The notes below the pieces were generated by a model. That model was not told the origin of the DNA. It did not search any database and saw nothing but the letters and a program-made list of their open reading frames with translations. DNA of 62,930 nucleotides. Source: Planctomycetota bacterium (lineage in GTDB: Bacteria > Planctomycetota > UBA1135 > GCA-002686595). Below, piece by piece: positions 1 to 8,322 of this stretch; within the stretch, counting starts at the first letter, position 1, and every line of letters begins with the position of its first letter. A program made the translations under genes and the position numbers. Location of the stretch: contig JAPLOF010000050.1 in NCBI GenBank assembly GCA_026692665.1, positions 1-62,930 on the forward strand. The letters are read 5' to 3'.

Positions 1-90
1 CGCGCCGCGTGGACCTTCCACCGGCCTTCCACTCGTACCCCGAAGCTTCCGCGCGCCGTCCTTGCCGCCGCCCCGCCGCATTCCTAGCTT

Positions 91-822
91 GTGACGAGCA
101 CGATGGTCCCGTACCAACGCATCCTCCTCAAGCTGTCCGGCGAGTCCCTCGGGGAGCGCCAGACCGGTCACGGCCTGGACCCCGAGGAGGTCCGGAGCAT
201 CGCCGCCCAGATCGCGCGCGTGACCCAGCTCGGCGTCGAGACGGCGATCGTCGTCGGCGGGGGCAACATCCTGCGCGGCGCCGAATTCAGCCGCCTCGGC
301 GGCCACCGCGCGAACGCCGACTACATGGGGATGCTCGGCACGGTGATCAACGGCCTCGCCCTGTCCGATGCCCTGGAGCAGTGCGGCCTCGAGACCCGCG
401 TGATGACCGCGATCGGCATCCAGCAGGTCGCGGAGCCGTTCGTGCGCCGTCGGGCCGAGAGCCATCTCGAGAAGGGGCGCGTGGTGATCCTCGCCGCCGG
501 CACGGGCAATCCCTTCTTCACGACGGACACCGCCGCCGCGCTGCGCGCGACCGAGCTGTCCTGCGAGGTTCTCCTGAAGGCCACGAAGGTCGACGGCGTG
601 TACGACGCCGATCCGAAGAAGGTGCGCGATGCGCGCCGCTTCGAGGAGCTCACCTACATGGACGTGCTCTCGCGCGGCCTGAAGGTCATGGACGGCACGG
701 CGATCACGCTCGCGATGGAGAACCGCCTGCCCGTCATCGTCTTCAACATGTTCGTAGAGGGGAACCTCGAACGCGTCGTGCGCGGCGAGAACCTCGGGAC
801 CCGTATCCGGAGTTCTGGATGA
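91..822 (+). CDS. pyrH: Uridylate kinase (UMP kinase)
   Basis: Phosphorylates UMP to UDP with ATP in cytoplasmic pyrimidine synthesis. It belongs to the amino-acid-kinase fold family. Visible motifs are the N-terminal KLSGES phosphate loop, GGGNILRG, GTGNPFFTTD and DGVYDADPK. The length (243 aa, or 239 from the internal start) is normal for bacterial PyrH. The reading frame opens with GTG at 91 and has an ATG at 103. The ATG gives the more usual short N-terminus before YQRILLKLSGE, and neither start has a convincing Shine-Dalgarno sequence. The stop overlaps the start of frr by four bases (ATGA), so the two are probably translationally coupled, as is common for pyrH-frr. The 90 bases upstream show no trace of tsf. 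Confidence 0.96.
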   Translation: MTSTMVPYQRILLKLSGESLGERQTGHGLDPEEVRSIAAQIARVTQLGVETAIVVGGGNILRGAEFSRLGGHRANADYMGMLGTVINGLALSDALEQCGLETRVMTAIGIQQVAEPFVRRRAESHLEKGRVVILAAGTGNPFFTTDTAAALRATELSCEVLLKATKVDGVYDADPKKVRDARRFEELTYMDVLSRGLKVMDGTAITLAMENRLPVIVFNMFVEGNLERVVRGENLGTRIRSSG

Positions 823-1379
823 GCAGCCAACCGATCGTCAAGGAAACCAGGGAGAAGATGGAGAAGGCGGTCCACCACGTGGCCGACCAGCTCCGCACGA
901 TCCGCACGTCGCGCGCCTCGCCCGCGCTCGTGGACAACATCCGCGTCGACTACTACGGGACGATGACGCCGATCTCGCAGATGGCGCAGATCTCGATCCC
1001 CGAGCCGCGCCAGATCATGATCAAGCCCTTCGACGCCTCGGCGCTGCAGGAGCTGATGAAGGCGATCCAGAAGAGCGACCTCGGCATCCAGCCCCAGAGC
1101 GACGGCAAGGTGCTGCGCCTGACGATGCCGCCGCTCTCCGGCGACCAGCGCAAGAAGTACGCGACGCGCGTCAAGGAGCTGTGCGAGGAGGCCCGGATCG
1201 CGCTGCGCAACGTGCGCCGCGACCAGAACAAGCACGCCGATCAGCTGCTCAAGGACGGGGACATCACCGAGGACGAGGGCAAGAAGCTGCACGACGACAT
1301 CCAGAAGCTCCTCAAGGAGTTCGAGGACAAGATCGGCCAGCACCAGGACAAGAAGACGGCCGAGGTGATGGAGGTCTGA
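819..1379 (+). CDS. frr: Ribosome recycling factor
   Basis: This 186-residue protein has the normal length of RRF, which works with EF-G to split post-termination ribosomes. The start is the ATG inside the ATGA overlap with pyrH. It has the typical N-terminal helix with the ALVDNIRVDYYGT segment (three-helix bundle to beta-domain), ISIPEPRQIMIKPFD in the small domain, and the charged C-terminal helix with NVRRDQNKHADQL. There is no sign of truncation. Expression is probably linked to pyrH by translational coupling. Confidence 0.97.
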   Translation: MSSQPIVKETREKMEKAVHHVADQLRTIRTSRASPALVDNIRVDYYGTMTPISQMAQISIPEPRQIMIKPFDASALQELMKAIQKSDLGIQPQSDGKVLRLTMPPLSGDQRKKYATRVKELCEEARIALRNVRRDQNKHADQLLKDGDITEDEGKKLHDDIQKLLKEFEDKIGQHQDKKTAEVMEV

Positions 1380-1491
1380 GCGCGGCGGTCGGGCCTCGGC
1401 GAGCGCGCCCGCGCCGCCGCGACACGACCCCGACTCGGAGCGCGCGGACCCCGCGCGCGTCTGCTATCCTCGGTCCGCTCGAAGCGTGAGA

Positions 1492-1567
1492 GGGCGCGTA
1501 GCTCAGCCGGTAGAGCAACTGGCTTTTAACCAGTAGGTCGACGGTTCGATCCCGTCCGCGCTCACCA
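1492..1567 (+). tRNA. tRNA-Lys (anticodon UUU)
   Basis: A 76-nt cloverleaf with encoded CCA. The acceptor GGGCGCG pairs with CGCGCTC (one G-U). The anticodon stem ACTGG/CCAGT encloses loop CTTTTAA with anticodon TTT. The T arm is GACGG-TTCGATC-CCGTC. A TATCCT hexamer at 1465-1470 could be its -10 box, but no good -35 precedes it. Confidence 0.97.
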
Positions 1568-1649
1568 ACCCCACGGCTGGCCTTCCGCGTCCCGCAGAGG
1601 GAATCCGCGGCCTTTTCGGCCCCGTCGCTGCGCCGCGCCGCACGCGCTC

Positions 1650-1678
1650 TTGACAGTCCCGCCCGGCCTGTTCATCCT
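1650..1678 (+). promoter_or_regulatory. Probable sigma70-type promoter of the second tRNA-Lys
   Basis: A perfect TTGACA (1650-1655) is followed after 17 bp by CATCCT (1673-1678), a weak -10 box. The tRNA-Lys gene begins 15 bp further on. The same TTGACA with 17-bp spacing occurs before tRNA-Glu in this window, which supports the call. Confidence 0.55.
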
Positions 1679-1693
1679 CTCCGCCCCTGAAGT

Positions 1694-1769
1694 GGCCGCG
1701 TAGCTCAGTCGGTAGAGCAGGTGACTCTTAATCATCAGGTCGTAGGTTCGAGCCCTACCGCGGTCACCA
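1694..1769 (+). tRNA. tRNA-Lys (anticodon CUU)
   Basis: A 76-nt cloverleaf with encoded CCA. The acceptor GGCCGCG pairs with CGCGGTC (one G-U). The anticodon loop CTCTTAA gives anticodon CTT, with a GGTGA/TCATC stem containing one G-U. Together with the neighbouring UUU isoacceptor it covers both lysine codons. Confidence 0.96.
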
Positions 1770-1851
1770 CCTTGCACGACCCGTTCGCCGAGTCTTCGGC
1801 GGGCGGGTCGCGGTTCTTCCGGCCGGTCCCGCGCGGATCCTCGCGGACCCC

Positions 1852-2811
1852 TCAGGCCGCCGCGAGACCCGGAACGCCGTCCGCCGGAGTGAGGCCGCCG
1901 AGCGCCCGGTACGCCCGCGCCCAGTAGCCCGCCCGGACGACGCCCGCGAAGCCCATCAACGCCAGCTGGAAGAAGACCACCAGGGTGTCGCTCAGCGGGA
2001 ACTGGCCCACGATGCCCGCGAAGGCACGCACGGCGATCAGTGCCACGACGAGCAGCACGAGCTCCGCCACGACGGCGCGCGCCGTGGCCCTCGGATCCTG
2101 CCGCATGATGCGCCAGGCGTGGAGGAGCGCCGACGAGACGCCGCGCCGGTTCTCGGCCAGGCTCTGGAGTCCGAGCTGCCCCAGCACGGACAAGGCCAGC
2201 ATGTACAGGCCGAAGACGAGGATGAACGGCCCCACGAGCACGCCGATTCCAAGGAGCACGGCGATGCGGTCCGCCTCGGTCGCGAGCCCGAGGTGCCGCG
2301 TCGCCGCGATGATGGGCAGGAGCAGGACCACGAAGGCCAGGATCTGCATCAGGACGAGCTGCAGCCACAGGCCATACGTCGCGAACGTGAGCCCCTCGCC
2401 GAGCTTCCACAACGACCGCAGGCGCGGATTGCGCCGCCCCTCGGCCGCGAGTTGCCAGGCTTCCGCGGAGCCCACCTTCGCGAGGCCCGCCACCAGGCGG
2501 AAGAGCGGCAAGAAGAGGACGGCGATGAACGGCAGCGCGAACAGCGGGACGTACGCCCGCACCAGGAAATCGAGCACCGAAGCGAGCTGGGGCGAGGTGT
2601 CGAGCCCGACGATCGTGACGCCCGGGTCCCCCGGCATCAGCTTCACGGGACCGTCCCAGATGCCGCCGATTCCGATGCCGACGGAGGGGTAGAAGAGTCC
2701 GGCGAGCCAGACGAAGCCCGGCCGTCCGGCCTGACGTGCGGCCTCTCCCAGCGCGTCGACCGCGCGCGGGAGGCCGAACCGCTCCGGCTCCGATCCGATC
2801 ACGCTCGACAT
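1852..2811 (-). CDS. Polytopic membrane protein of unknown function
   Basis: A 319-residue protein of about six hydrophobic segments. The first is weak, near residues 33-53, followed by strong helices near 88-110, 150-170, 185-210, 240-262 and 270-290. The arrangement resembles the loosely defined DUF4013/glycerophosphoryl-diester-phosphodiesterase membrane-domain proteins, but no diagnostic motif was seen, so no function is assigned. It lies 64 bp downstream of the aminopeptidase P gene on the same strand and may be co-transcribed with it. Confidence 0.8.
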   Translation of the reverse strand: MSSVIGSEPERFGLPRAVDALGEAARQAGRPGFVWLAGLFYPSVGIGIGGIWDGPVKLMPGDPGVTIVGLDTSPQLASVLDFLVRAYVPLFALPFIAVLFLPLFRLVAGLAKVGSAEAWQLAAEGRRNPRLRSLWKLGEGLTFATYGLWLQLVLMQILAFVVLLLPIIAATRHLGLATEADRIAVLLGIGVLVGPFILVFGLYMLALSVLGQLGLQSLAENRRGVSSALLHAWRIMRQDPRATARAVVAELVLLVVALIAVRAFAGIVGQFPLSDTLVVFFQLALMGFAGVVRAGYWARAYRALGGLTPADGVPGLAAA

Positions 2812-2875
2812 GATCGCCCGCTACGCCCGGAGTCCGGGCGGATTTCCGGGCCGGGCTCGACCTTCCACCTGCAGT

Positions 2876-4213
2876 TCATGCGCGCACGCCCGCCAGCGCG
2901 CTCGCGCGGCACGCGGCCTCGACCTCGTCCACGGATTTCGGGATCCCGCGGGTCAGCACCTCGTGGCCGTCCTGCGTCACGAGCACGTCGTCCTCGATGC
3001 GGACGCCGATCCCGCGCCAGCGTGCGTCGATCGTCGTGTCGTCTTCCGCCAGGTAGAGCCCGGGTTCGATCGTCAGAACCATGCCCGGTTCCAGCGTGCG
3101 CGGCTTCCCGTCCGCGAGGTACGCGCCGCAGTCGTGCACGTCGAGCCCGAGCCAGTGGCTCGTGCGGTGCATGTAGAACCGCTTGAAGGTCTCCTGCGCC
3201 AGCACCTGCTCGGCGGTACCCGTGAGGAGCCCGAGCCGCACCAGTCCGGCGGAAAGGACCGCGAGCGCGGCCTGGTGCGGGGCGTCGAAGGCGGCCCCCG
3301 GCTTCACCATCGCGATGGCGGCGAGCTGCGCGTCGAGCACGATCTGGTAGACGGCGCGCTGGTCGGGCGTGAAGGTCCCCGAGACGGGGAACGTGCGCGT
3401 GACGTCGCACGCATACCAGTCGACTTCGCACCCCGCGTCGACGAGCAGGAGGTCGCCGTCCCGCAGCGGCTGGTCGTTCTCGACGTAGTGCAGAATGCAG
3501 GCGTTCGCTCCGCCGGCGACGATGTTCGTGTACGCCGCGCCCGTTCCGCCCAGACGCCGGAACGTGCTGTCGAGCAGTGCGTCGATCTCGCGCTCGTTCA
3601 CGTTGGGCTTCGCCGCGCGCATCGCGGCGACGTGGGCCTCGCGCGTGATCTTCGCGCCCCGGCGCATGACGTCGAGTTCGCCCGCGTCCTTGAAGAGCCG
3701 GAGTTCGTGCAAGAATGCCGCCGGATCCAGGATGGCCTGGGGCGGAGGCGCCGCGGCCTTGGCGGTCGCGCGCAGCTTGGCGAGCAGGGCCAGCATCTCG
3801 CGATCGCGCGGCTCGTCGACCCCGGTGCGGTACACGACGCGCTCGTAGCCCCGGAGCAGGTTCGGGAGGTCCGTCCAGAGCTTCTCGATGCCGCGCGCCT
3901 CGTCGATCTGCAGCTTCGCCGGCGCCGCTTCGACCCCCAGCCGCCGGCCGGTCCAGGTCTCGCGTTCGCGGTCCTTCTCGCGCAGGAACAGCACGGAACG
4001 CGGCTTCGCGTCGGGCTTCAGCGCCGGCAGCAGAACCAGGACCGAGTCGGGCTCGGCGAAGCCCGTCAGCCACCAGAAGTCGCTGTCGGGTCGGAAGCGG
4101 TACTCGGTGTCGTGATTGCGGATCTTGTGGGTCGCCGTCGCGACGACCGCCGCGGCGCGCTCGCGCTGGAGGACCTGGAGGAATCGGGCGCGGTGGTCGG
4201 CGAACGAGATCAT
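2876..4213 (-). CDS. pepP: Xaa-Pro aminopeptidase (M24B family)
   Basis: A metallopeptidase that removes N-terminal residues preceding proline. The N-terminal third matches the aminopeptidase P N-domain (YRFRPDSDFWWLTGFAEPDS). The C-terminal pita-bread domain shows the M24 metal ligands: Asp in LLVDAGCEVD and again in ACDVTRTFPVSG, His in HRTSHWLGLDVHD, Glu in LTIEPGLYL, and Glu in GVRIEDDVLVT. The 445 residues are normal for PepP. No signal peptide is seen, so it is probably cytoplasmic. It is on the same strand as the flotillin operon but about 100 bp away. Confidence 0.93.
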   Translation of the reverse strand: MISFADHRARFLQVLQRERAAAVVATATHKIRNHDTEYRFRPDSDFWWLTGFAEPDSVLVLLPALKPDAKPRSVLFLREKDRERETWTGRRLGVEAAPAKLQIDEARGIEKLWTDLPNLLRGYERVVYRTGVDEPRDREMLALLAKLRATAKAAAPPPQAILDPAAFLHELRLFKDAGELDVMRRGAKITREAHVAAMRAAKPNVNEREIDALLDSTFRRLGGTGAAYTNIVAGGANACILHYVENDQPLRDGDLLLVDAGCEVDWYACDVTRTFPVSGTFTPDQRAVYQIVLDAQLAAIAMVKPGAAFDAPHQAALAVLSAGLVRLGLLTGTAEQVLAQETFKRFYMHRTSHWLGLDVHDCGAYLADGKPRTLEPGMVLTIEPGLYLAEDDTTIDARWRGIGVRIEDDVLVTQDGHEVLTRGIPKSVDEVEAACRASALAGVRA

Positions 4214-4309
4214 GGTTTCTGGGGAGTGGGGCGAGAGTGGGGCGCTCGGGGGCGATCCTCCGGGGCGCGGACGGCGATGTCGAGCCGCGCCTCGGCAGAG
4301 CGGAGCCTC

Positions 4310-6016
4310 TCAGTCCGTCTCGGGCGGGACCTTCTTGGCCGGAGAGGTCCGCTCGTCGGCGGTGGAAGGCGCCTTCGCGGCTTCACCGGTGAGCGTCCCG
4401 AAGTAGTCCGGCATCTTCACGCCGCCGATCTCGCTCATCATGTGCATCATCGGGGGCAGGGACTTCGCGACGCCCTGGATGAAGTTCTGCGTCGCCCCGG
4501 AACCGTTCGCGCCGGTCCCGGCGTCCCACACGACGACCTTGTCGAACTTGATGTTCGCGATCGCCGACGCGGCGGTCTTCGAGAGCTCCTCGATGTGCTC
4601 GAGCATGAGCATGCGGAATGCCGCGTCCGGGCCGCCGCAGGCGTCGATGATCTTCTTCATGCCCTCGCCCTTCTTGGCCATGATCTCGTACTGGCCGCGC
4701 GCCTCGGCTTCCAACCGCGCGTAGTTCGCGCGCGCCTCGCCCTCGGCCTCGATGCGGCGTTTCTCGGCCTCGGCCTCGGCCTCGACGATGACCTGCGACT
4801 TCACGGCGCGGGCCAGCGACTCCAGCTCGGCGCGCTTCTCGGCCTCGATCTTCTTGCCCTGGGCTTCGGCCGCGCGCGCCTGCGCCAGGTACTGCGCCTC
4901 GAGCACCTTGGCCTGCGCCTCGCGCGTGCGCGTTTCGCCCAGCTGGTAGGCCTCGGCCTCGCGCACCTTCAACTCGGCGTTAGCGGCGGCCATCGCACCG
5001 CGCGCCTTGTTCCCGCCCGCGATGGAGAGCGCCTGCGCTTCGGCCTCGCGCACGGAGAGCTCGGCGTTCGCGGCGGCGACCGCGGCCTTGGACGTGTTCT
5101 CGCCCGCGACTGCTTTCGCGTTGGCTTCGGCGACGGAGATGCGCATCTGCCGCTCCGCCTCGCGCACGGACGCCTCCTGCTCGAAGAGGGCCTTCTGCTC
5201 GCCGATCGTGCGGTCCTTGGCGAGGTCGGCGACGCGCACGGCGCGTTCCCGCTCGGCTTCCTTGACGCCCATGTCGCGCAGCTTCTCGTTGTTCGCGACC
5301 TCGATCGCCTTGACGCGGTCGGCCTCGGCCACGCCGATCGCGCCCTTGCGCACCTGCTGCGCGACGTCGATCTCGGCCTGCTGGATCGCCTCGGACGCGG
5401 CCTTGCGGCCGATGGCCTCGATGTAGCCGGACTCGTCCGTGATGTCCTTGATGTTCACGTTGATCAGCACGAGGCCGATCTTCTTGAGCTCCGGCTCGAG
5501 GTTCTTGAGGATCTTCTCGAGGAACGTCTCGCGGTCGCGGTTGATCTCGTCGATGCGCATCGACGCGATCACCTGACGCAGCTGGCCGAAGATGATGTCC
5601 TCGGCCTGCTTGACGACGTCGGGCGTCTTGAGGCCCAGGAGGCGCACGGCCGCGTTGTTCATCGTCTCCTCGTCGGTGCCGATCGCGACGGTGAAGACCG
5701 AGGGCACGTTGACGCGGATGTTCTCGATCGAGAGCGCGCTCTGCAGCGGGATCTCGATCTGCAGCGGATCCAGCGCGAGGTACTCGTAGTTCTGGATCAG
5801 GGGCCAGACGAAGATGCCGCCCCCGTGGATGCACTTGGACGAGCGTCCCGTGCCGGTCTTGCCGTACACGACGAGGATCCGGTTGCTCGGGCAGCGCTTG
5901 TACCGGCGCGCGATCACGAGCAGGAAGCTCAAGGCGACGACGACCCCGAGCACGACCATCAAGATCAGCGGCAGGTCGGCGGAACCGGCCTGGACGAGCG
6001 AGAGGAGTGCGTTCAT
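4310..6016 (-). CDS. Flotillin-like SPFH-domain membrane protein
   Basis: The 568-residue protein has an N-terminal membrane segment (about residues 15-36), an SPFH/band-7 domain (about 40-220), then a long Ala/Glu-rich coiled coil built of irregular repeats such as AVAAANAELSVREAEAQ and AMAAANAELKVREAEAY (about 220-440), and a C-terminal flotillin region. Flotillins scaffold membrane microdomains. The gene upstream encodes an NfeD-like protein, a recurrent flotillin partner (as in Bacillus YuaF-FloT), which supports the assignment. The start is the ATG at 6016, followed by the hydrophobic helix. Confidence 0.92.
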   Translation of the reverse strand: MNALLSLVQAGSADLPLILMVVLGVVVALSFLLVIARRYKRCPSNRILVVYGKTGTGRSSKCIHGGGIFVWPLIQNYEYLALDPLQIEIPLQSALSIENIRVNVPSVFTVAIGTDEETMNNAAVRLLGLKTPDVVKQAEDIIFGQLRQVIASMRIDEINRDRETFLEKILKNLEPELKKIGLVLINVNIKDITDESGYIEAIGRKAASEAIQQAEIDVAQQVRKGAIGVAEADRVKAIEVANNEKLRDMGVKEAERERAVRVADLAKDRTIGEQKALFEQEASVREAERQMRISVAEANAKAVAGENTSKAAVAAANAELSVREAEAQALSIAGGNKARGAMAAANAELKVREAEAYQLGETRTREAQAKVLEAQYLAQARAAEAQGKKIEAEKRAELESLARAVKSQVIVEAEAEAEKRRIEAEGEARANYARLEAEARGQYEIMAKKGEGMKKIIDACGGPDAAFRMLMLEHIEELSKTAASAIANIKFDKVVVWDAGTGANGSGATQNFIQGVAKSLPPMMHMMSEIGGVKMPDYFGTLTGEAAKAPSTADERTSPAKKVPPETD

Positions 6017-6089
6017 GCGGTGGATCGGAGCGAGCGTGGTGGGGGGAGGCGAGTCGGGAAGGAGCGCAGGGTGGGCGTTCGGGCGCGCG

Positions 6090-6677
6090 TCAGGTGATCG
6101 GTTCGACCTCGAAGGTGTCGGCCGTGACCTGGCGCACGACGCGGACCTCGGCGCCGGTGTCGATGACGCTGGCGTGCTTCGTGAAGGCGGCGAGTTCCGC
6201 GGTGCGTCCCTGCACGACGACGTGGATCTTGCCCTTGCCGCTGTTCGCGGCCGGGATGCGCAGGTAGACGCGCGCGGTCATCCCGACGGCGCCCGCCGGG
6301 TCGAGGTTGCCCTGCGCGGTCAGCTTCTTCTGCATGCTGAAGAGCCACGCGACCGCGAGCAGCATCACGAACCCGGAACCCAGCGCCGCCCCGACCGTCG
6401 GCAGCGTGTCCCAGCCCGCCCGCGTCCCGGCCCAACCGGCGAGACCGAAGAAGGCCAGGAAGGCCGCGATCGTCCGCACGGAGAGCAGCGACATGCCGCT
6501 GTCCGAGGTGTGGACTTCGCCACTGCCGGCGTTGCCCAGGTCGTGCCCGACATCGCCGTGCATGGCGTCCCCCGAATCGTCGCCGTGCCCGAAGAGCAGC
6601 ATCACGGTCTGCGCGACGAGCACGGTGCCGCCCGCGGCGGCGCAGACGAGGTAGACGGTCTGGATCGAGCCGGCCAT
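6090..6677 (-). CDS. NfeD-like / OB-fold membrane protein (flotillin partner)
   Basis: A 195-residue protein with a hydrophobic N-terminal helix (about residues 5-28), a His/Asp/Gly-rich loop, two further helices (about 65-85 and 92-112), then a compact beta-rich C-terminal domain (about 118-195). That arrangement matches NfeD/YuaF-type proteins. ATG 6677 was chosen because the helix begins directly after it and the residues further upstream are Arg/Pro-rich nonsense. It ends 73 bp before the flotillin start, and the two probably act together at the membrane. Confidence 0.82.
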   Translation of the reverse strand: MAGSIQTVYLVCAAAGGTVLVAQTVMLLFGHGDDSGDAMHGDVGHDLGNAGSGEVHTSDSGMSLLSVRTIAAFLAFFGLAGWAGTRAGWDTLPTVGAALGSGFVMLLAVAWLFSMQKKLTAQGNLDPAGAVGMTARVYLRIPAANSGKGKIHVVVQGRTAELAAFTKHASVIDTGAEVRVVRQVTADTFEVEPIT

Positions 6678-6798
6678 GCGGATCCCGTGCGCGCGAGGAG
6701 GAGCACAGCCCGTCGGAGGCGCTGCGCGAGGGAGGGGGGGAGGTGCCGCGCGGAGCGACCCGCGGCGCGGAGAGCCTACTCCCCGGCTCCTCTCGGCT

Positions 6799-7866
6799 TC
6801 AACGCAGGGTGAAGCGTTCGACCGCGCCGCACAGTGCGGCCACCTTCGCCGAGCTCGTGCGCGGGTCGCTGAGGTCGAGGGTGATCGACTGCCATCCGGG
6901 CGCCTGGGCACGGTCGTCCAGGACGCGCGCGTCGAGGTTCAGCGGGGCGCCCGAGAGCGCTCGCGCCAGCGCCTCGGCACGCGACCGGCCCTCGGGCCCG
7001 GGCTCGGGCCGGATCGCGAGCCCACCCAGGCCGAGCGCGGCGGGAGCCGCGGGCGGCAGGACGAACTCGGGAGCCGACTCGCTCGGTTCGAAGCGACCGT
7101 AGAGCGTGTGTTCCTCGTCGCCCGGGCGGATCTCGACGACGTGCGCGACGCCGCGCTGCTCGGCCTGGAACCAGTCCACGTACTCGTTCGCGAGCGCGAA
7201 TCCGGGCTCGGTCGGCAGACGTACGGCGACGCGCGCCGCACCGCCGGAGATGTGCTCGATGTCGATCTGCACGCCCTCGGGCTCGACGGCGACGCGCAGT
7301 CCGAGCACGGCCTCGCCGACGCGCAGTCCGCGGACGCGCATCGCTCGGCGCTCGATGCGCCCGCGCTCGACGGGCCGCGTCCGGGGCGGCGTGCAGGGAC
7401 GGAGCACGGCGCCGTCCGGCAGCGGGCCGGCGAGGCCGCCCGCCCCGACCGGCGCGTCGTCGGCGATGCCGGGCAGGAACCGCGGGAGCAGGGCGGCGAG
7501 GAGCGTCGCGTCCGCGCCCGCCAGCTCGAGGTGCTTCCAGGCCTCCGCCGCCCGGTCCTGGCGCAGGGCGAGCAGCGCGAGCCGCGCGCGAGCGGGGCGC
7601 GTGTCGCCGTCCCGGGCCTCGGAGAGAGCCGCGCGCCAGCGCTCGAACGTCGCCGGGGCGCTCCAGTCCGCGGCCAGGTCCGCCCGATCGAGCGCCGCCG
7701 GGACCTGCTCGGGACCGAGGCGCGCGACGAGGTCGGCCAGAGGTCCGGGCGCGAACTCGAATCGGGCGGGTGCGATCGCCGCGGGTACCGTCGGGCCCGA
7801 CTGCGCCGCCGCGGGAGGCCGAGGCGGCTCGATGGGCAGGAAACCGAGGAGGAGAGCGCCGAGCAC
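6799..7866 (-). CDS. Exported protein of unknown function
   Basis: A 355-residue protein with a short hydrophobic N-terminus (MLGALLLGFLPIEPP) that could be a signal peptide. Residues about 35-130 are Ala/Leu/Arg-rich and probably helical, possibly tetratricopeptide-like. Residues about 165-270 are beta-rich and the last 80 again mixed. No known catalytic motif was recognised. It is the first gene of the minus-strand run leading to NfeD and flotillin (121 bp upstream of NfeD) and is divergent from the Trm112-like gene. Confidence 0.7.
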   Translation of the reverse strand: MLGALLLGFLPIEPPRPPAAAQSGPTVPAAIAPARFEFAPGPLADLVARLGPEQVPAALDRADLAADWSAPATFERWRAALSEARDGDTRPARARLALLALRQDRAAEAWKHLELAGADATLLAALLPRFLPGIADDAPVGAGGLAGPLPDGAVLRPCTPPRTRPVERGRIERRAMRVRGLRVGEAVLGLRVAVEPEGVQIDIEHISGGAARVAVRLPTEPGFALANEYVDWFQAEQRGVAHVVEIRPGDEEHTLYGRFEPSESAPEFVLPPAAPAALGLGGLAIRPEPGPEGRSRAEALARALSGAPLNLDARVLDDRAQAPGWQSITLDLSDPRTSSAKVAALCGAVERFTLR

Positions 7867-7970
7867 GGGCCGTGAGGCTCGACTCGTCCGCCCGCGGAGT
7901 CAAGTCCGTGTCCCGCGCATCCGGTTCGGAGCTTGAGCGCCGCCCCGCGCCGCGCGACACTGAGACCGCC

Positions 7971-8243
7971 ATGGCTTCCCCCGCGAAGAACCGCCGTTCC
8001 ATCGACCGCGACCTGCTCGAGATGCTGGCCTGCCCCGAGACGCGCCAGCGGCTCGCGGAGGCGGGCGCGGACGTGCTCGAGCGCGTGAACGCGCGCGTGC
8101 GCTCCAAGCAGGCGAAGAACGTGGGCGGGAAGCCCGTCGAGGTCGAGCTCGAAGGCGGCCTCGTCCGGCAGGACGGCAAGATCGTCTATCCGATCCGCGA
8201 CGGCATTCCGGTGCTGCTCGTGGACGAGGGGATCCCCGCGTAG
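7971..8243 (+). CDS. Trm112 family protein
   Basis: This 90-residue protein has the Trm112 pattern: an N-terminal LLEMLACPETRQRL, a central strand pair ending VEVELEGGLVRQDGKIVYPI, and the closing RDGIPVLLVDEGI. In the wider family it is a small partner that stabilises methyltransferases, although many bacterial homologues have no proven partner. Only one of the usual zinc-binding cysteines is present (ACPE). The start is the first ATG of a frame directly downstream of a divergent promoter region. EboE follows 79 bp later on the same strand. Confidence 0.85.
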   Translation: MASPAKNRRSIDRDLLEMLACPETRQRLAEAGADVLERVNARVRSKQAKNVGGKPVEVELEGGLVRQDGKIVYPIRDGIPVLLVDEGIPA

Positions 8244-8322
8244 CGCGCGGCGCGGGTCCGGTGTCCAGGGCGTTCGGTTCCAGGTCCCACGCGCAGAGGT
8301 CCCTGCGCCGGAGCACGCGACG

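Noticed and set aside
2810..6097. A 1095-codon plus-strand frame
   Set aside because: It mirrors pepP and flotillin on the other strand and has no recognisable domain; high G+C opens such shadow frames.
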